NCBI GenBank assembly: GCA_016234555.1
Contig: JACRBJ010000032.1
Location: 62,001-126,000, forward strand
Length of the DNA: 64,000 nucleotides
From: Chloroflexota bacterium
GTDB lineage: Bacteria; Chloroflexota; Anaerolineae; Anaerolineales; Villigracilaceae
Reading direction: 5' to 3'
How positions within the stretch are numbered: the first letter of the stretch is position 1; each line of letters starts with the position of its first letter. The notes beneath the pieces are model-generated. The model worked only from the letters and a program-made list of their open reading frames with translations, was not told where the DNA came from and did no database searches. This document shows, one piece after another, positions 1 to 9,621 of the stretch. The position numbers were made by a program, and so were the translations under genes.

Positions 1-1264
1 GCACTATTATAGTTGATGTGAAATTTGTTGGATAAGATATCCCACCAGGTTACAAAACCCGGCAGGATTCTAAAGTCCCGCATCCGGGGCGCGGGCAAAT
101 TCAAAAGCGAGTCCCCAATCTCTTCAAAAGCGGAATAACCCATTCCGGAAGTTACAACCAGCACCCCGAATATCAGTAGAATCTGCACGGCAATGGATGG
201 TCGCCAATTCCAGGATTTCATTGCAACAACCAGAAACAAAATGCCGGCGACATTGAAAAATGCGATATATGGCGTAAAACAAAAAACACAATAATTTCTG
301 GCAACCGAAGCCATTGCATGCATGTAGAGCAATCCCCCAAACAGCAAAAACAGGAAGAGTGCCGCGCGGAAATCGGTGCGCGACTTCCATGAGCTTGGTC
401 TGGGCATCAACAACAGGGACACAGCGCCGCCAAACAGGGGTGCAAAATGAAAACGAACCGCCTGAAATATCGAAAGCATGCGCGAATCGAGGGAAATTTC
501 CGGTTTCCAATTGTTGGCACCTCCCCCGGAATACGCGGCATCCACAGGGAGTTGTATGAGCGGCAACCAGTACCATAATCCGAGAATTTCGGGCCAATAG
601 ACGGCATGGACCACCGCCACTATCGCCAGACCGGAAACCAACAAACCGGCTGCTGCTTTCCAGCCATGTTGCCAAAAAACATATACAGCCAGAAGTGGAA
701 GCACGGGCATCGTGTTTTCACGCACTGTCATCATAAGTCCCGCAAAAAAGCCACCCAACATCAGTTGCCAAAGCGGACGTTTCTCCCCCAGAGATAAGGC
801 AAGCGACCATGCCAGCAAACAGGCGATTGTGCTTTGGGTGGCTCCACCACTATACATCTTGATGACCATGGGGCTGAGAGCAAAGACCCACACGGCTCCT
901 GCCGCCAGCCATCTGTTGCCGATGCGCCGGGCAGCAACCCATGTCCCCACTACAGCCATCATCCCAAAGAAGACCGCAAGATAACGTCCTGTACGCAGCC
1001 CAGGTCCAAATAATAGTTGAACATATCCTGGGATCAAAAATGAAAGAGGGGCTTTATTAGTCCAAATTCCGGATTCGAAAGGATGATATTCCCCGCTGGC
1101 GAACAGATACCCTTTCAGCAAATAAGCCCCTTCGTCAAGATTTGAAACGGTGGTATGAGCAAACGCCACGGCTTGAATAAAATAGACCGCCAGCCCGATA
1201 AAAGCGACTATACCTGCCGCCCAGGCGTGCCAGTCCCGCTTCTGGAAATTCAAAAGTCCGTTCA
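1..1264 (-). CDS. PMT/ArnT-like GT-C membrane glycosyltransferase, 3' end outside the window
   Basis: Reading leftwards from the ATG at 1264, the frame stays open for about 421 codons to the window edge, so the C-terminus is missing. The product begins MNGLLNFQKRDW and is strongly hydrophobic with about ten membrane segments. Shortly after the first segment comes a loop with NLDEGAYLLKG and, later, WTNKAPLSF. That resembles the acidic first loop of PMT/ArnT-type (GT-C) transferases, which use polyprenyl-phosphate sugars at the outer face of the membrane. It lies 17 bp downstream of the GDP-mannose dehydratase gene on the same strand, so the two are probably co-transcribed and the protein may act in surface-glycan assembly. 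Family class is fairly clear; donor and acceptor are unknown. Confidence 0.7.
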
Positions 1265-1281
1265 TGGATTTGGGGTGGGAA

Positions 1282-2253
<972 letters not shown>

Positions 2254-2319
2254 TTATCAAAATTCAGTCGCTGAATTATACACTACACTGCAATACACCG
2301 GGTTGATTTTACCCGCAAG

Positions 2320-3903
2320 TCAGGCGCATTTTCTTCGATCAAGCCACAAGCCGGCAAACAGGATCGCCGCCCATGACCCAAGAATAACGACTACCATCTG
2401 TCCAAACGGCAACTGTCCGCCAAGATGATAATAGCGGTTCAAGTACCACTGCCCGAAGACCGCAAGGAAAATGATCTCCATCAAAACGATACGCCCCAGC
2501 CATGCGTTCCGCGTCTCACGCCACCATGCCCATGTCGCTCCCGCGAGAATCGCCTGCCACAAAAACAGGATGGCACGATAGCGGGGATTGTCCCACTGGT
2601 CGCCGCCGCCGCGCAGAGCAGTGAACAGGATCCAGCCCCAGACGGCAAAACTTAACCAGGCGAAAACCTTGCGCTTCGCTTCCGACCCTTCGACGCGCTC
2701 AGGATGCCGCCCTTCGGTTGATGCCACGACGAAAGACATGATCAACACTGGAAGCAGCGCATACCAGCCCAGCGCCCGTAGGATGGCAATAACCTTCCAG
2801 ATCAAAGTTGTCGGCTCGGCAATTGCCGCAGGCAGAACGGGTTGAAAGATTCCATAGACCATCACGAACGGCAGGCGCAACCATTCGGGCATTTCGTCGA
2901 AGAGTTTTTGCACCCATCCGGACCCCTCTTCGATTTTGAACGCGTTCCATTTGAAGGACTCGCGGATGAAGTTGTTGATGACGGCAACCGGCGTGTTACC
3001 TCCCAAATTCCCCTGACGGTCCAGCGCAGACGACAGCGTGAACAAGCCGAAGACGAAGACGGCAATGGCAATTGCGATCACCCACCACGAGATGCGTCCT
3101 CGTTCGCTGGCAAAATACATCCACCCTGCCAAAATGGCCAGAGTCACCAGGGCGACCACCGGCGAGACAAACAACATTCCCACAATGCCCAGCGCAAGCC
3201 ACCACAGCGAACTGCGTCGCTTGTCCAGCCAGCCGGCAAATCCCCACAGGGCAAACGCGCTAAATGCCATCAAATACGGTTCGCGCATGGCGGAGCCGCC
3301 CAGCAGGATGCTTTCCGGGTACAGCGCATACACCCATCCCGAAGCGACAGCGACCTGTCCACCCCATTGTTGACTCGCGGCCTTCCACAAAAATGGAAGT
3401 CCCAGCGCCACCATGAACGCAGAGACCAACACCAGCATCAGCGGACGATGGACATCGGGCGAAAGGGAGCGATAGATCAAGGCGCTCATCGTCAACAAGC
3501 CGCCGTATTGATCGTAGGCATAGCTTTGGTTGAGTCCACCGAAGATGCTGCGGTCGGATGCCGCCAGATCCCATGCCTGGTCGTCGCGACGATGGGCGTC
3601 CTTGTAGACAAAACCCGCCCTGTCGTCGGCATCGTCAAAGCCGTTGATGGGTAGTATCAAGTAGGTGGCGACCCCGCCGGCAAAACGCAATACAAACGCG
3701 AGCGCAACCATCCAGACGAGGATGCTATCCGCGCCAGCCCATTTCGTGGCGAGAGTCAAAAGCAAAAGGCAGAGAAAAAGCAAAAGGGAAAAACCAAGCC
3801 AGCCGATCAGCCAGTCACCAGCTTGCAGGGACGATAAAGCCGCCCCAACCACAAGCGAGAGCGGCAGAATCCAAAGAAAATCGAGTCGATTCAAAAGCTT
3901 CAT
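2320..3903 (-). CDS. Polytopic membrane protein, GT-C glycosyltransferase-like
   Basis: A 527-residue protein with about twelve hydrophobic segments. After the second or third segment there is a hydrophilic loop rich in aspartate (GFDDADDRAGF) and a later AMREPYLMAF stretch, an arrangement seen in polyprenol-dependent GT-C enzymes, but I cannot assign a family. The start at 3903 (MKLLNRLDF) is preferred over 3930 because AGTGGGG lies just before it and the nine extra residues look like translated leader. Near the C-terminus the segment GRHPERVEGSEAKRK is not ordinary protein: it is the translation of a dispersed DNA repeat inserted in frame (2684-2706). The neighbours are gmd downstream and the KAP NTPase upstream on the same strand, 54 bp away. 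Confidence 0.6.
   Translation of the reverse strand: MKLLNRLDFLWILPLSLVVGAALSSLQAGDWLIGWLGFSLLLFLCLLLLTLATKWAGADSILVWMVALAFVLRFAGGVATYLILPINGFDDADDRAGFVYKDAHRRDDQAWDLAASDRSIFGGLNQSYAYDQYGGLLTMSALIYRSLSPDVHRPLMLVLVSAFMVALGLPFLWKAASQQWGGQVAVASGWVYALYPESILLGGSAMREPYLMAFSAFALWGFAGWLDKRRSSLWWLALGIVGMLFVSPVVALVTLAILAGWMYFASERGRISWWVIAIAIAVFVFGLFTLSSALDRQGNLGGNTPVAVINNFIRESFKWNAFKIEEGSGWVQKLFDEMPEWLRLPFVMVYGIFQPVLPAAIAEPTTLIWKVIAILRALGWYALLPVLIMSFVVASTEGRHPERVEGSEAKRKVFAWLSFAVWGWILFTALRGGGDQWDNPRYRAILFLWQAILAGATWAWWRETRNAWLGRIVLMEIIFLAVFGQWYLNRYYHLGGQLPFGQMVVVILGSWAAILFAGLWLDRRKCA
2684..2706 (-). repeat. HPERVEG-type dispersed repeat inside a coding region
   Basis: Read on the minus strand, the core CATCCTGAGCGCGTCGAAGG encodes HPERVEG. 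I know this motif as a short dispersed repeat in many environmental bacterial genomes, usually between genes. Here it sits in frame in a loop between two membrane segments, so the reading frame survived its arrival. Only one copy is visible in this window. Confidence 0.6.
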
Positions 3904-3957
3904 ATCCCCACTTTTACCACGAAGTGGCAAAGAACGTAGATGGAATCAGAATGAATA

Positions 3958-5379
3958 CTAGCCTGTTATTGTCAACTCCTCGATCAGGCTGATCTGCGAG
4001 ATCAGCCTCCTGACCTCTTTGTAATACAGGTCGTATTGGATTTTTTCCGCAAAGCGAAGCACCTGCTGGGCGTAACTGCGTTCGACAGGGTTTTGGCTGC
4101 CGGCGTTTGCTCGCAACACTGCAACGGATTCCGCGCGGCGTTCGGAGTCCAGACATCCAAAGAGGAGATACGCCTCGAACTGAGCCAGCATCCAGCGGCA
4201 GACGCGGTCACTGACATCCAGTTCATGCTTGATCTCATCCAAAAGCGTATTGACGTCGAGCGGGGAAAGTTCGTCCAACAACAGGGCGAAGGATTTCGGT
4301 CTGACCGTTTTCAGCACCACCAGCAAAGCCAGCAGGTACGAGTACAGCCTCACGTCCGTCGGGGTCGTTCGCAGAACGAGGTTGATTTCAGTGAAGCACT
4401 GCTCGATCACCCGCAGGCTGAAGTGATAGGATTTCGCCAGCTTGACGAATCCGCGCATCAACGCATCGCGCTCATTGACCCCGTCCCTGCGCCTGGCGAA
4501 CACTTCCTGCAACTGGGAACGCTCATAAAGAAGCTGGCTGTATCTCTCGACGGTCGGTTCGGGCAGGTTGAGGCTGAAATCGATGATCCTTCTCAGGTAG
4601 CCGTCGCTGTCCATCCCTCCGCCATATTTCGAGCGGACCGATTGCTCGATCTGGCTGCGGTCGATTCCCAGAACGAAGACCATGCCCTTGACGCTGAATA
4701 CGTGCGCGATGCGCTCCAGCAGGGAGACGCTGAAGTCGGGGCGGCAGCGATCCAGTTCGTCGATGAAAAACACGGCAGGGGATTTCCTGCCCACTCCCTC
4801 GGAGAAAGCCTTTGTGACCTTGGCGAGTTCATTCCTGAATTCCTGAACCCCGTTCTTGTCGTTCTCGTACTGTTTCATTTTTTCTTCCGCCATTTCAGAC
4901 GCAAAGCTGGCGATGTCGCTCCCGCTGTTGAAAAGAAGATCGGAGACTTTCTTGACCGACTCCTGTCCGAGCAAGCCCTGTGTGGCGATCTGGATGGTCA
5001 GCGGCAGGGCGCGGCGGACGATCTTTCCACCAACGTTTTGGAGTTTCCGAATCTGTGTGCTGAGCTGTCCCTTCGAGCTTTTTTCGGCAAGCGTCCTGTT
5101 GATCTCCCCCACGAAGGCGATCAGCGGATCCTCGACGAAATCGTTCTCCCAGGCATTGAAATAAAAGCAAACATGCCCCAAAGATTCCAGATAGGCCTTC
5201 CACATTTTGATGAAGGTGGTCATCCCCCAGCCCCAGGGGGCCTGAACACTGAGCACGAAAGGCTCCCGCGCCGATTGGACGAGAAGGGTCAGGTTCTCGG
5301 CAATCTTCCTGCGTTCCAACAGGTCATTCTGAAACGGGTCCTTCGACGGGATTTCGATTTCGACGTTTTTCTTCAACAT
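3958..5379 (-). CDS. KAP-family P-loop NTPase with substituted Walker A lysine
   Basis: A 473-residue protein. The start is set at 5379 (MLKKNVEIEI) because GGAGG lies six bases upstream; the ATG at 5397 adds six residues with no better site. The KAP features are KDPFQNDLLERRKIAENL near the N-terminus, then a P-loop region APWGWGMTTFIKMW, a FYFNAWE motif and a Walker B FFIDELDRCRPDF near residues 205-217. KAP proteins normally carry GxxGxGK[ST] at the P-loop; here residue 53, where the Lys should be, is Met (codon ATG at 5223-5221). Walker B is intact. A -10 like TATAAT is visible upstream on the minus strand. KAP proteins often work at membranes, in phage defence or as scaffolds; with polytopic transferases on both sides, a role at the envelope is plausible but unproven. 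Confidence 0.85.
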   Translation of the reverse strand: MLKKNVEIEIPSKDPFQNDLLERRKIAENLTLLVQSAREPFVLSVQAPWGWGMTTFIKMWKAYLESLGHVCFYFNAWENDFVEDPLIAFVGEINRTLAEKSSKGQLSTQIRKLQNVGGKIVRRALPLTIQIATQGLLGQESVKKVSDLLFNSGSDIASFASEMAEEKMKQYENDKNGVQEFRNELAKVTKAFSEGVGRKSPAVFFIDELDRCRPDFSVSLLERIAHVFSVKGMVFVLGIDRSQIEQSVRSKYGGGMDSDGYLRRIIDFSLNLPEPTVERYSQLLYERSQLQEVFARRRDGVNERDALMRGFVKLAKSYHFSLRVIEQCFTEINLVLRTTPTDVRLYSYLLALLVVLKTVRPKSFALLLDELSPLDVNTLLDEIKHELDVSDRVCRWMLAQFEAYLLFGCLDSERRAESVAVLRANAGSQNPVERSYAQQVLRFAEKIQYDLYYKEVRRLISQISLIEELTITG

Positions 5380-5454
5380 GCCAGCCTCCAAACCCAACTC
5401 TTTCGTGTGTGAACGAAATTATACTATTCAACCGCATCTAACGCAGCAGGATGC

Positions 5455-7095
5455 CTATTCACCCTCCTGGTTTGTGTGCGAATACCAATCCTGCCCGGAG
5501 TCAATCCGACATAGTTCATTCCCGTCAAACTTGTACAACCAAAAGGGGTAGGGGGCGTCCCATTTATGCTTCAGAATGACGAACGCAACCTTGTCTGGAT
5601 AAACAGTGGCTGTGGCATCGGCATTATAAACGCCCGCTTTTACGGTCATGCCGGGATTCCTCAACGACATCAGGGAGGTAATATCCCACGACGCGCCGAG
5701 AATGGGTTCCTGGTTGACCTGATCGGGAAACGTGGTTGGAAGCACGGCAACCAGGGTAAGTGTTTTTTCGTTTTCCAAATGCTTTTCACGGAGCGCGCTA
5801 TTAATCCTGCCTGCAAGGAATTCGTTGTAGTGCGCCGCCGCGCTCCACGCTTCGCGCTGTCCAATGATGGAAAACGAAAAAAAGGACAGCAATCCAATTG
5901 TCAGGGCGAGCATGATTTTCTTCGACGTCCTGCGCGCCAGAAAACTGTCAACTGCCTTGATGGAAACCGCAATGGACAGCGCCGTTACAAACCGCATCCC
6001 GCCCAGGGTTCTGTTTTCAAAACCAGACGGGTCCGGCTTGTACCAGGAGATGGCATAAATAAGATGGGCGCAGCAAAATAACACCAGCGCGGCAATGCAA
6101 AAATCCAGGTAATGGACTCTTTCGATTTGGAAAGCGGTATGAGGGCTGGCGAATTTTCGAATATAGTTCGAGCTCTCCGTATCCGCTGTTTCAAGGGACT
6201 TCCCCCCTGATAGATAAAACCAAAGGAGCGCCAGCCCGGATACAACGACCGCCAGGTATTGGATCGACACCAAATCCAGGTTGTTCAAGGCGCGTAACGA
6301 AATTTCGAAGGAGTCCACAAGGGCAATTCTGAACCCGAGCACCAGGCTCATGAAGAACCTGACCAGCGCTTCCAGCGGGGAAACGAGCAGTATTCTCGAA
6401 AACTGCGCGTGAAATATTGTTTTTTCACCCACCCACCGGTAAAGGACATAGATGAAGATTGCGGCAAAAACGGGTAGAACGTCAAAAAACAGCCGCCGCC
6501 GTCCCTGCCCATCCGGTTTCGCAACCAGCAGAATGATCGCAGCGTTGAATATAAAAAGAGGGATGAACGATTCGTAGGAGAGTGACGACAAACCAAGCAA
6601 AAAGGCGGCAGGGATGTACTTGCCCCTGAAATCCCTTGCCAGAATATAGGATGCGCCGCTCCAAAAAAGCGCCGCCAGGTTCGAGTTCATCATGGTCGAT
6701 GAAAAAACGGTTCCCGAAGCGCACGGATAAACAAGGGCAAATAAAGATGCTAACAACGCCACGTCGCGCGAGATTAGCTTCTGCAGAGTCAGGTAAAAAA
6801 ACAACACTGATCCGCCGAACAAAGCCAAGTTGACCAGATGATATTTCCATGCCGCAGTTCCAAAATACCAGTTGCACAATCCTTGAAGAATTGCAGCTAC
6901 CGGGCGGGCGGTCATATTCATGCTCGACGACACAACCCATTGATAATCGAAGTAATTTGCAAATGGAGACCGGTCGATCAACAACAACCCCAAATCGTCC
7001 CGGAGCAATCCCCCGAACAGGATATAAGGCAGGTACAGCGCCGTCCATGCTGCGACCAGGATCAATATATCTTGATGCTTTACTCTCTCCGGCAT
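5455..7095 (-). CDS. Polytopic membrane protein of unknown function, GT-C-like
   Basis: A 546-residue protein with about eleven membrane segments and a soluble C-terminal tail of roughly 110 residues. The first external loop contains GGLLRDDLGLLL followed by SSSMNMTARPVAA. Paired acidic residues in the first loop recall GT-C glycosyltransferases, and the 674-residue protein at 28133-30157 has the same plan (RDDWYY, then RPARG). The ATG directly follows the TAG of the PIG-L deacetylase gene with no gap, so translation is probably coupled and the two proteins may act on the same glycan or lipid-linked sugar. The C-terminal tail includes PFWLYKFDGNELCRIDSGQD. No named family is recognised. Confidence 0.6.
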   Translation of the reverse strand: MPERVKHQDILILVAAWTALYLPYILFGGLLRDDLGLLLIDRSPFANYFDYQWVVSSSMNMTARPVAAILQGLCNWYFGTAAWKYHLVNLALFGGSVLFFYLTLQKLISRDVALLASLFALVYPCASGTVFSSTMMNSNLAALFWSGASYILARDFRGKYIPAAFLLGLSSLSYESFIPLFIFNAAIILLVAKPDGQGRRRLFFDVLPVFAAIFIYVLYRWVGEKTIFHAQFSRILLVSPLEALVRFFMSLVLGFRIALVDSFEISLRALNNLDLVSIQYLAVVVSGLALLWFYLSGGKSLETADTESSNYIRKFASPHTAFQIERVHYLDFCIAALVLFCCAHLIYAISWYKPDPSGFENRTLGGMRFVTALSIAVSIKAVDSFLARRTSKKIMLALTIGLLSFFSFSIIGQREAWSAAAHYNEFLAGRINSALREKHLENEKTLTLVAVLPTTFPDQVNQEPILGASWDITSLMSLRNPGMTVKAGVYNADATATVYPDKVAFVILKHKWDAPYPFWLYKFDGNELCRIDSGQDWYSHTNQEGE

Positions 7096-7827
7096 CTATT
7101 CGTCCTTTTGCAGAATCATCACCTTGTAGGCTTCGGCAAGCTCAAGTCCCTTCTCCCTGCCTTCCTCTTTCGCCCATTCACGAATCCACTTATCGACCTC
7201 GTGGGTGTCGGTCTGGCTGACGTGTTTCTTCAAGGCTTCGAGTTTGATGTCGATGGTCTCGCGGATGTCGACCCACGTATCGGATTTTTCCGCCCCGTGG
7301 ATGTAGAGCCGTTTGACATTGTGCGGCTCGTACCCCGCTTCGAGCAGGTCGGTGAAAATGAGCCTGGTCCCAGCCGACGGGAAGACCGCGTAGGTGGCAG
7401 CTTCGGCGGCAGCGCGATGGTCGGGATGGTTGATGTATTCGTTTCCATAGAACCGGGCGGAAGGGTCGCCTGTGACGACAACGTCAGGCTTGTACTTGCG
7501 GATGAGGCGGGTCAGGTCCCTCCGCAATTCCAAGCTTGGGACAAGTTCCCCATCGGGATAATGCAGGAAAATGGTTTCCGCAACACCAAGCACGGCGTTG
7601 GCGGCTTGCTGTTCCGCCTCGCGGATTTTCGCCAGCACAGGCTTATGCTCCGCATCATGGGCAATGTCGTTCGAGCCAGAGTCCCCGCTGGTAACGAGCA
7701 CTGAGATGACCCTGCATCCCGCCTTCGCCCATTTCGCCAGCGTGCCTGCAATCGTAAAATCCTGATCGTCGGGATGGGCGACAATCGACATGGCAATCTT
7801 TGGGAGATATTCTTGTTCGTTGGACAT
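7096..7827 (-). CDS. PIG-L/LmbE-family deacetylase
   Basis: A 243-residue protein with the zinc-site motif AHPDD near residue 17 and the second ligand motif HPDHR near residue 136, both diagnostic for the PIG-L (LmbE) N-acetylglucosaminyl deacetylase superfamily. Members remove acetyl groups from GlcNAc-containing lipids, mycothiol or bacillithiol precursors, or other N-acyl sugars. No signal peptide is seen, so it should act in the cytoplasm. It is the first gene of the leftward block, coupled to the membrane protein at 5455-7095. A TAAAAT box lies at 7840-7835 with seven bases to the ATG and no Shine-Dalgarno sequence, suggesting a leaderless transcript. The substrate is not determinable; the glycan-type neighbours favour an amino-sugar substrate. 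Confidence 0.85.
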   Translation of the reverse strand: MSNEQEYLPKIAMSIVAHPDDQDFTIAGTLAKWAKAGCRVISVLVTSGDSGSNDIAHDAEHKPVLAKIREAEQQAANAVLGVAETIFLHYPDGELVPSLELRRDLTRLIRKYKPDVVVTGDPSARFYGNEYINHPDHRAAAEAATYAVFPSAGTRLIFTDLLEAGYEPHNVKRLYIHGAEKSDTWVDIRETIDIKLEALKKHVSQTDTHEVDKWIREWAKEEGREKGLELAEAYKVMILQKDE

Positions 7828-7834
7828 GGCGGCG

Positions 7835-7840
7835 ATTTTA
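7835..7840 (-). promoter_or_regulatory. -10 box for PIG-L gene (leaderless type)
   Basis: TAAAAT on the minus strand, separated from the ATG at 7827 by seven bases (CGCCGCC). Transcription would begin at or next to the start codon. No ribosome binding site lies between. Confidence 0.5.
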
Positions 7841-7968
7841 CCCCAATCCCGCGACAGGCTTTTTAGTTTAAAAATATTTTGGAATCCGACAGCTCACTTA
7901 CCTGTGGGTGCTGTTGAAATCACGTGAGCAGGCTCCCTGACTCCAAAAACCAGTTGGTTATTTGATTC

Positions 7969-8526
7969 CTATCGCCAGTCGCTTAGTTCTTCTTCGAGCG
8001 CCACGATCAGCTTGACGTATTTTTCCACACCATCCTTCAAGCCGCCCTCGAAAACGATGCTGTTGATCTCTTCGGACAATTTATTCTCATCGTCAATGGA
8101 AACGGTCTGTTCGATCAGGGGAAATATCAAACTTTTCAGCCGTTCGAGATGCTGGCGGGTCGCGCCTGTAAACTGACTGGTTGCCCAGCCCACTTCGGAG
8201 CGCGCGATCTCGTCCCCTGCCTCCCACTGTTTGGCGGCATTGAACATCAATTCAGCGGCTTCGTGGCTTTTCTTCTGGTCGCTGCGCATCCCGCCGATCG
8301 GTCCGCTGTCGGGTTGGAATCCATTTTCCTCCAGGACCCTGATCAGCACTTCCTCTTTCTTGTAGAGACCTTCTTCGATGTAATCCCGTATGAAGCTGTG
8401 CGCTGTGATGAAGAAATCCGGGCGGGCATATTTTGTTGTACTTAAAATGACGGAACCGCTGCCAAGCGCGGCAACAAAACGACCAATGTTTTCCTGGTCT
8501 GTGCGAAAATTTTTGGCAATACGCAT
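7969..8526 (-). CDS. Hemerythrin-like (HHE) domain protein, metal ligands partly lost
   Basis: A 185-residue all-helical soluble protein. The segment AHSFIRDYIEEGLYKKEEVL, followed by RVLEENGFQPDSGPIGGMRS, follows the layout of the hemerythrin HHE domain (F-R-D-Y...H-x-K-E-E...L-E-E-x-G-F...G-P-I-G-x-M). In canonical members the residue before the KEE is part of a His-rich ligand set and the segment after GPIG carries a further His; here these read GLYKKEE and MRSDQKKSHE. It may therefore bind iron weakly or not at all. The start is supported by AGGGAAC before the ATG, and TATACT lies further upstream. It stands alone, divergent from homoserine kinase. Function is unknown. Confidence 0.5.
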   Translation of the reverse strand: MRIAKNFRTDQENIGRFVAALGSGSVILSTTKYARPDFFITAHSFIRDYIEEGLYKKEEVLIRVLEENGFQPDSGPIGGMRSDQKKSHEAAELMFNAAKQWEAGDEIARSEVGWATSQFTGATRQHLERLKSLIFPLIEQTVSIDDENKLSEEINSIVFEGGLKDGVEKYVKLIVALEEELSDWR

Positions 8527-8705
8527 ATCGTTCCCTACACTTTTCTAATTGGTATCTTTGTCGAGTATACCATGCCGCACGGGAGGCGGGAATTTTGGGG
8601 GATACGCGATTTGCGGGCGTGCCAGGGCAGGTGGGTGACCGAGGGTATTCTATGTTAGACTTGGCAAAATTTTTTCGGGAAACAATCGTTTCAGAGGAGC
8701 AATAA

Positions 8706-9620
8706 ATGAAAGTCCTGGTAAAAGTCCCCGCCACCACCGCCAATCTTGGTCCCGGTTTCGACGCCCTGGGTCTGGCGTTGAATTTGTGGAACGAAACGGA
8801 GTTCGTTGCCACGAATGACCGCAAGATCGAGGTCGCCATCGAAGGCGAAGGGGCGGGAATTTTGCCCTGCGATGCGAATAACTCCATCGTGGATTCGGCG
8901 CTGCAAATCTTTGACCGGGCTGGGAAATCCTGCAACGGGTTGAGAATCCGCTGCCTGAACCGGGTGCCGCTCGGCTCAGGGCTGGGTTCCAGTTCCGCGG
9001 CTTTGTTGACGGGGATGCTGGGCGCAAACGTCCTGCTGGGTAATCCGTTCACCGACGAGGAAATCCTGAAGCTGGCAATCGAAACCGAGGGACATCCCGA
9101 CAACGTCGCTCCCGCCATGCTCGGCGGCCTAGTGGCATCCATCGTCTATGAAGACCGGGTCATTTCGCTCAAGTTGCCCGCCCGCGCCAACCGCTCCCCA
9201 ATCCATGTGACCATTGTCCTGCCCGATTTTGACTTCCCCACCAAACAGGCGCGCGCCATCCTGCCCAAACAGGTGGACCGCAAGGACGCCATCTATAACA
9301 TCAGCCGCGCCGTGCTGGTGACCGAAGCCCTGCGCACCGGCGATCTGGAGCTGCTCGGCAAAGCCATGAGCGATGCACTGCACCAGCCGTATCGCATCCC
9401 GCTGATTCCGGGGGCGCAGGCGGCAATCGATGCGGCGCACCATGCGGGGACGGCTGCGGTGGCGCTTTCGGGAGCGGGTCCCAGCCTGATCGCCTTCTCC
9501 TCGAAGGAAGACCCCGCCGTGGGTCTGGCAATGAAACGAGCGTTCGAACAGGCAGGGCTTCAATCGCGCACCTTTGAACTGGGTACCAGCTATGAAGGCG
9601 CGGAAGTTACCATCATATAA
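8706..9620 (+). CDS. thrB: Homoserine kinase
   Basis: A 304-residue GHMP-family kinase. The N-terminus VPATTANLGPGFDALGLAL is the homoserine kinase signature, and PLGSGLGSSSAAL near residues 88-100 is the ATP-binding loop. A C-terminal ALSGAGPSLIAF completes the third GHMP motif. It phosphorylates L-homoserine to O-phosphohomoserine for threonine synthesis in the cytoplasm. The start is fixed by AGAGGAGC a few bases upstream of the ATG. It is a single gene here, with no thrC or hom next to it. Its stop is one base from the stop of the convergent peptidase gene, with no visible terminator between them. Confidence 0.95.
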   Translation: MKVLVKVPATTANLGPGFDALGLALNLWNETEFVATNDRKIEVAIEGEGAGILPCDANNSIVDSALQIFDRAGKSCNGLRIRCLNRVPLGSGLGSSSAALLTGMLGANVLLGNPFTDEEILKLAIETEGHPDNVAPAMLGGLVASIVYEDRVISLKLPARANRSPIHVTIVLPDFDFPTKQARAILPKQVDRKDAIYNISRAVLVTEALRTGDLELLGKAMSDALHQPYRIPLIPGAQAAIDAAHHAGTAAVALSGAGPSLIAFSSKEDPAVGLAMKRAFEQAGLQSRTFELGTSYEGAEVTII

Positions 9621-9621
9621 A

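Noticed and set aside
4036..5412. 458-codon open frame opposite the KAP gene
   Set aside because: It is antisense to a gene with recognisable KAP motifs and has no protein-like features or ribosome binding site.
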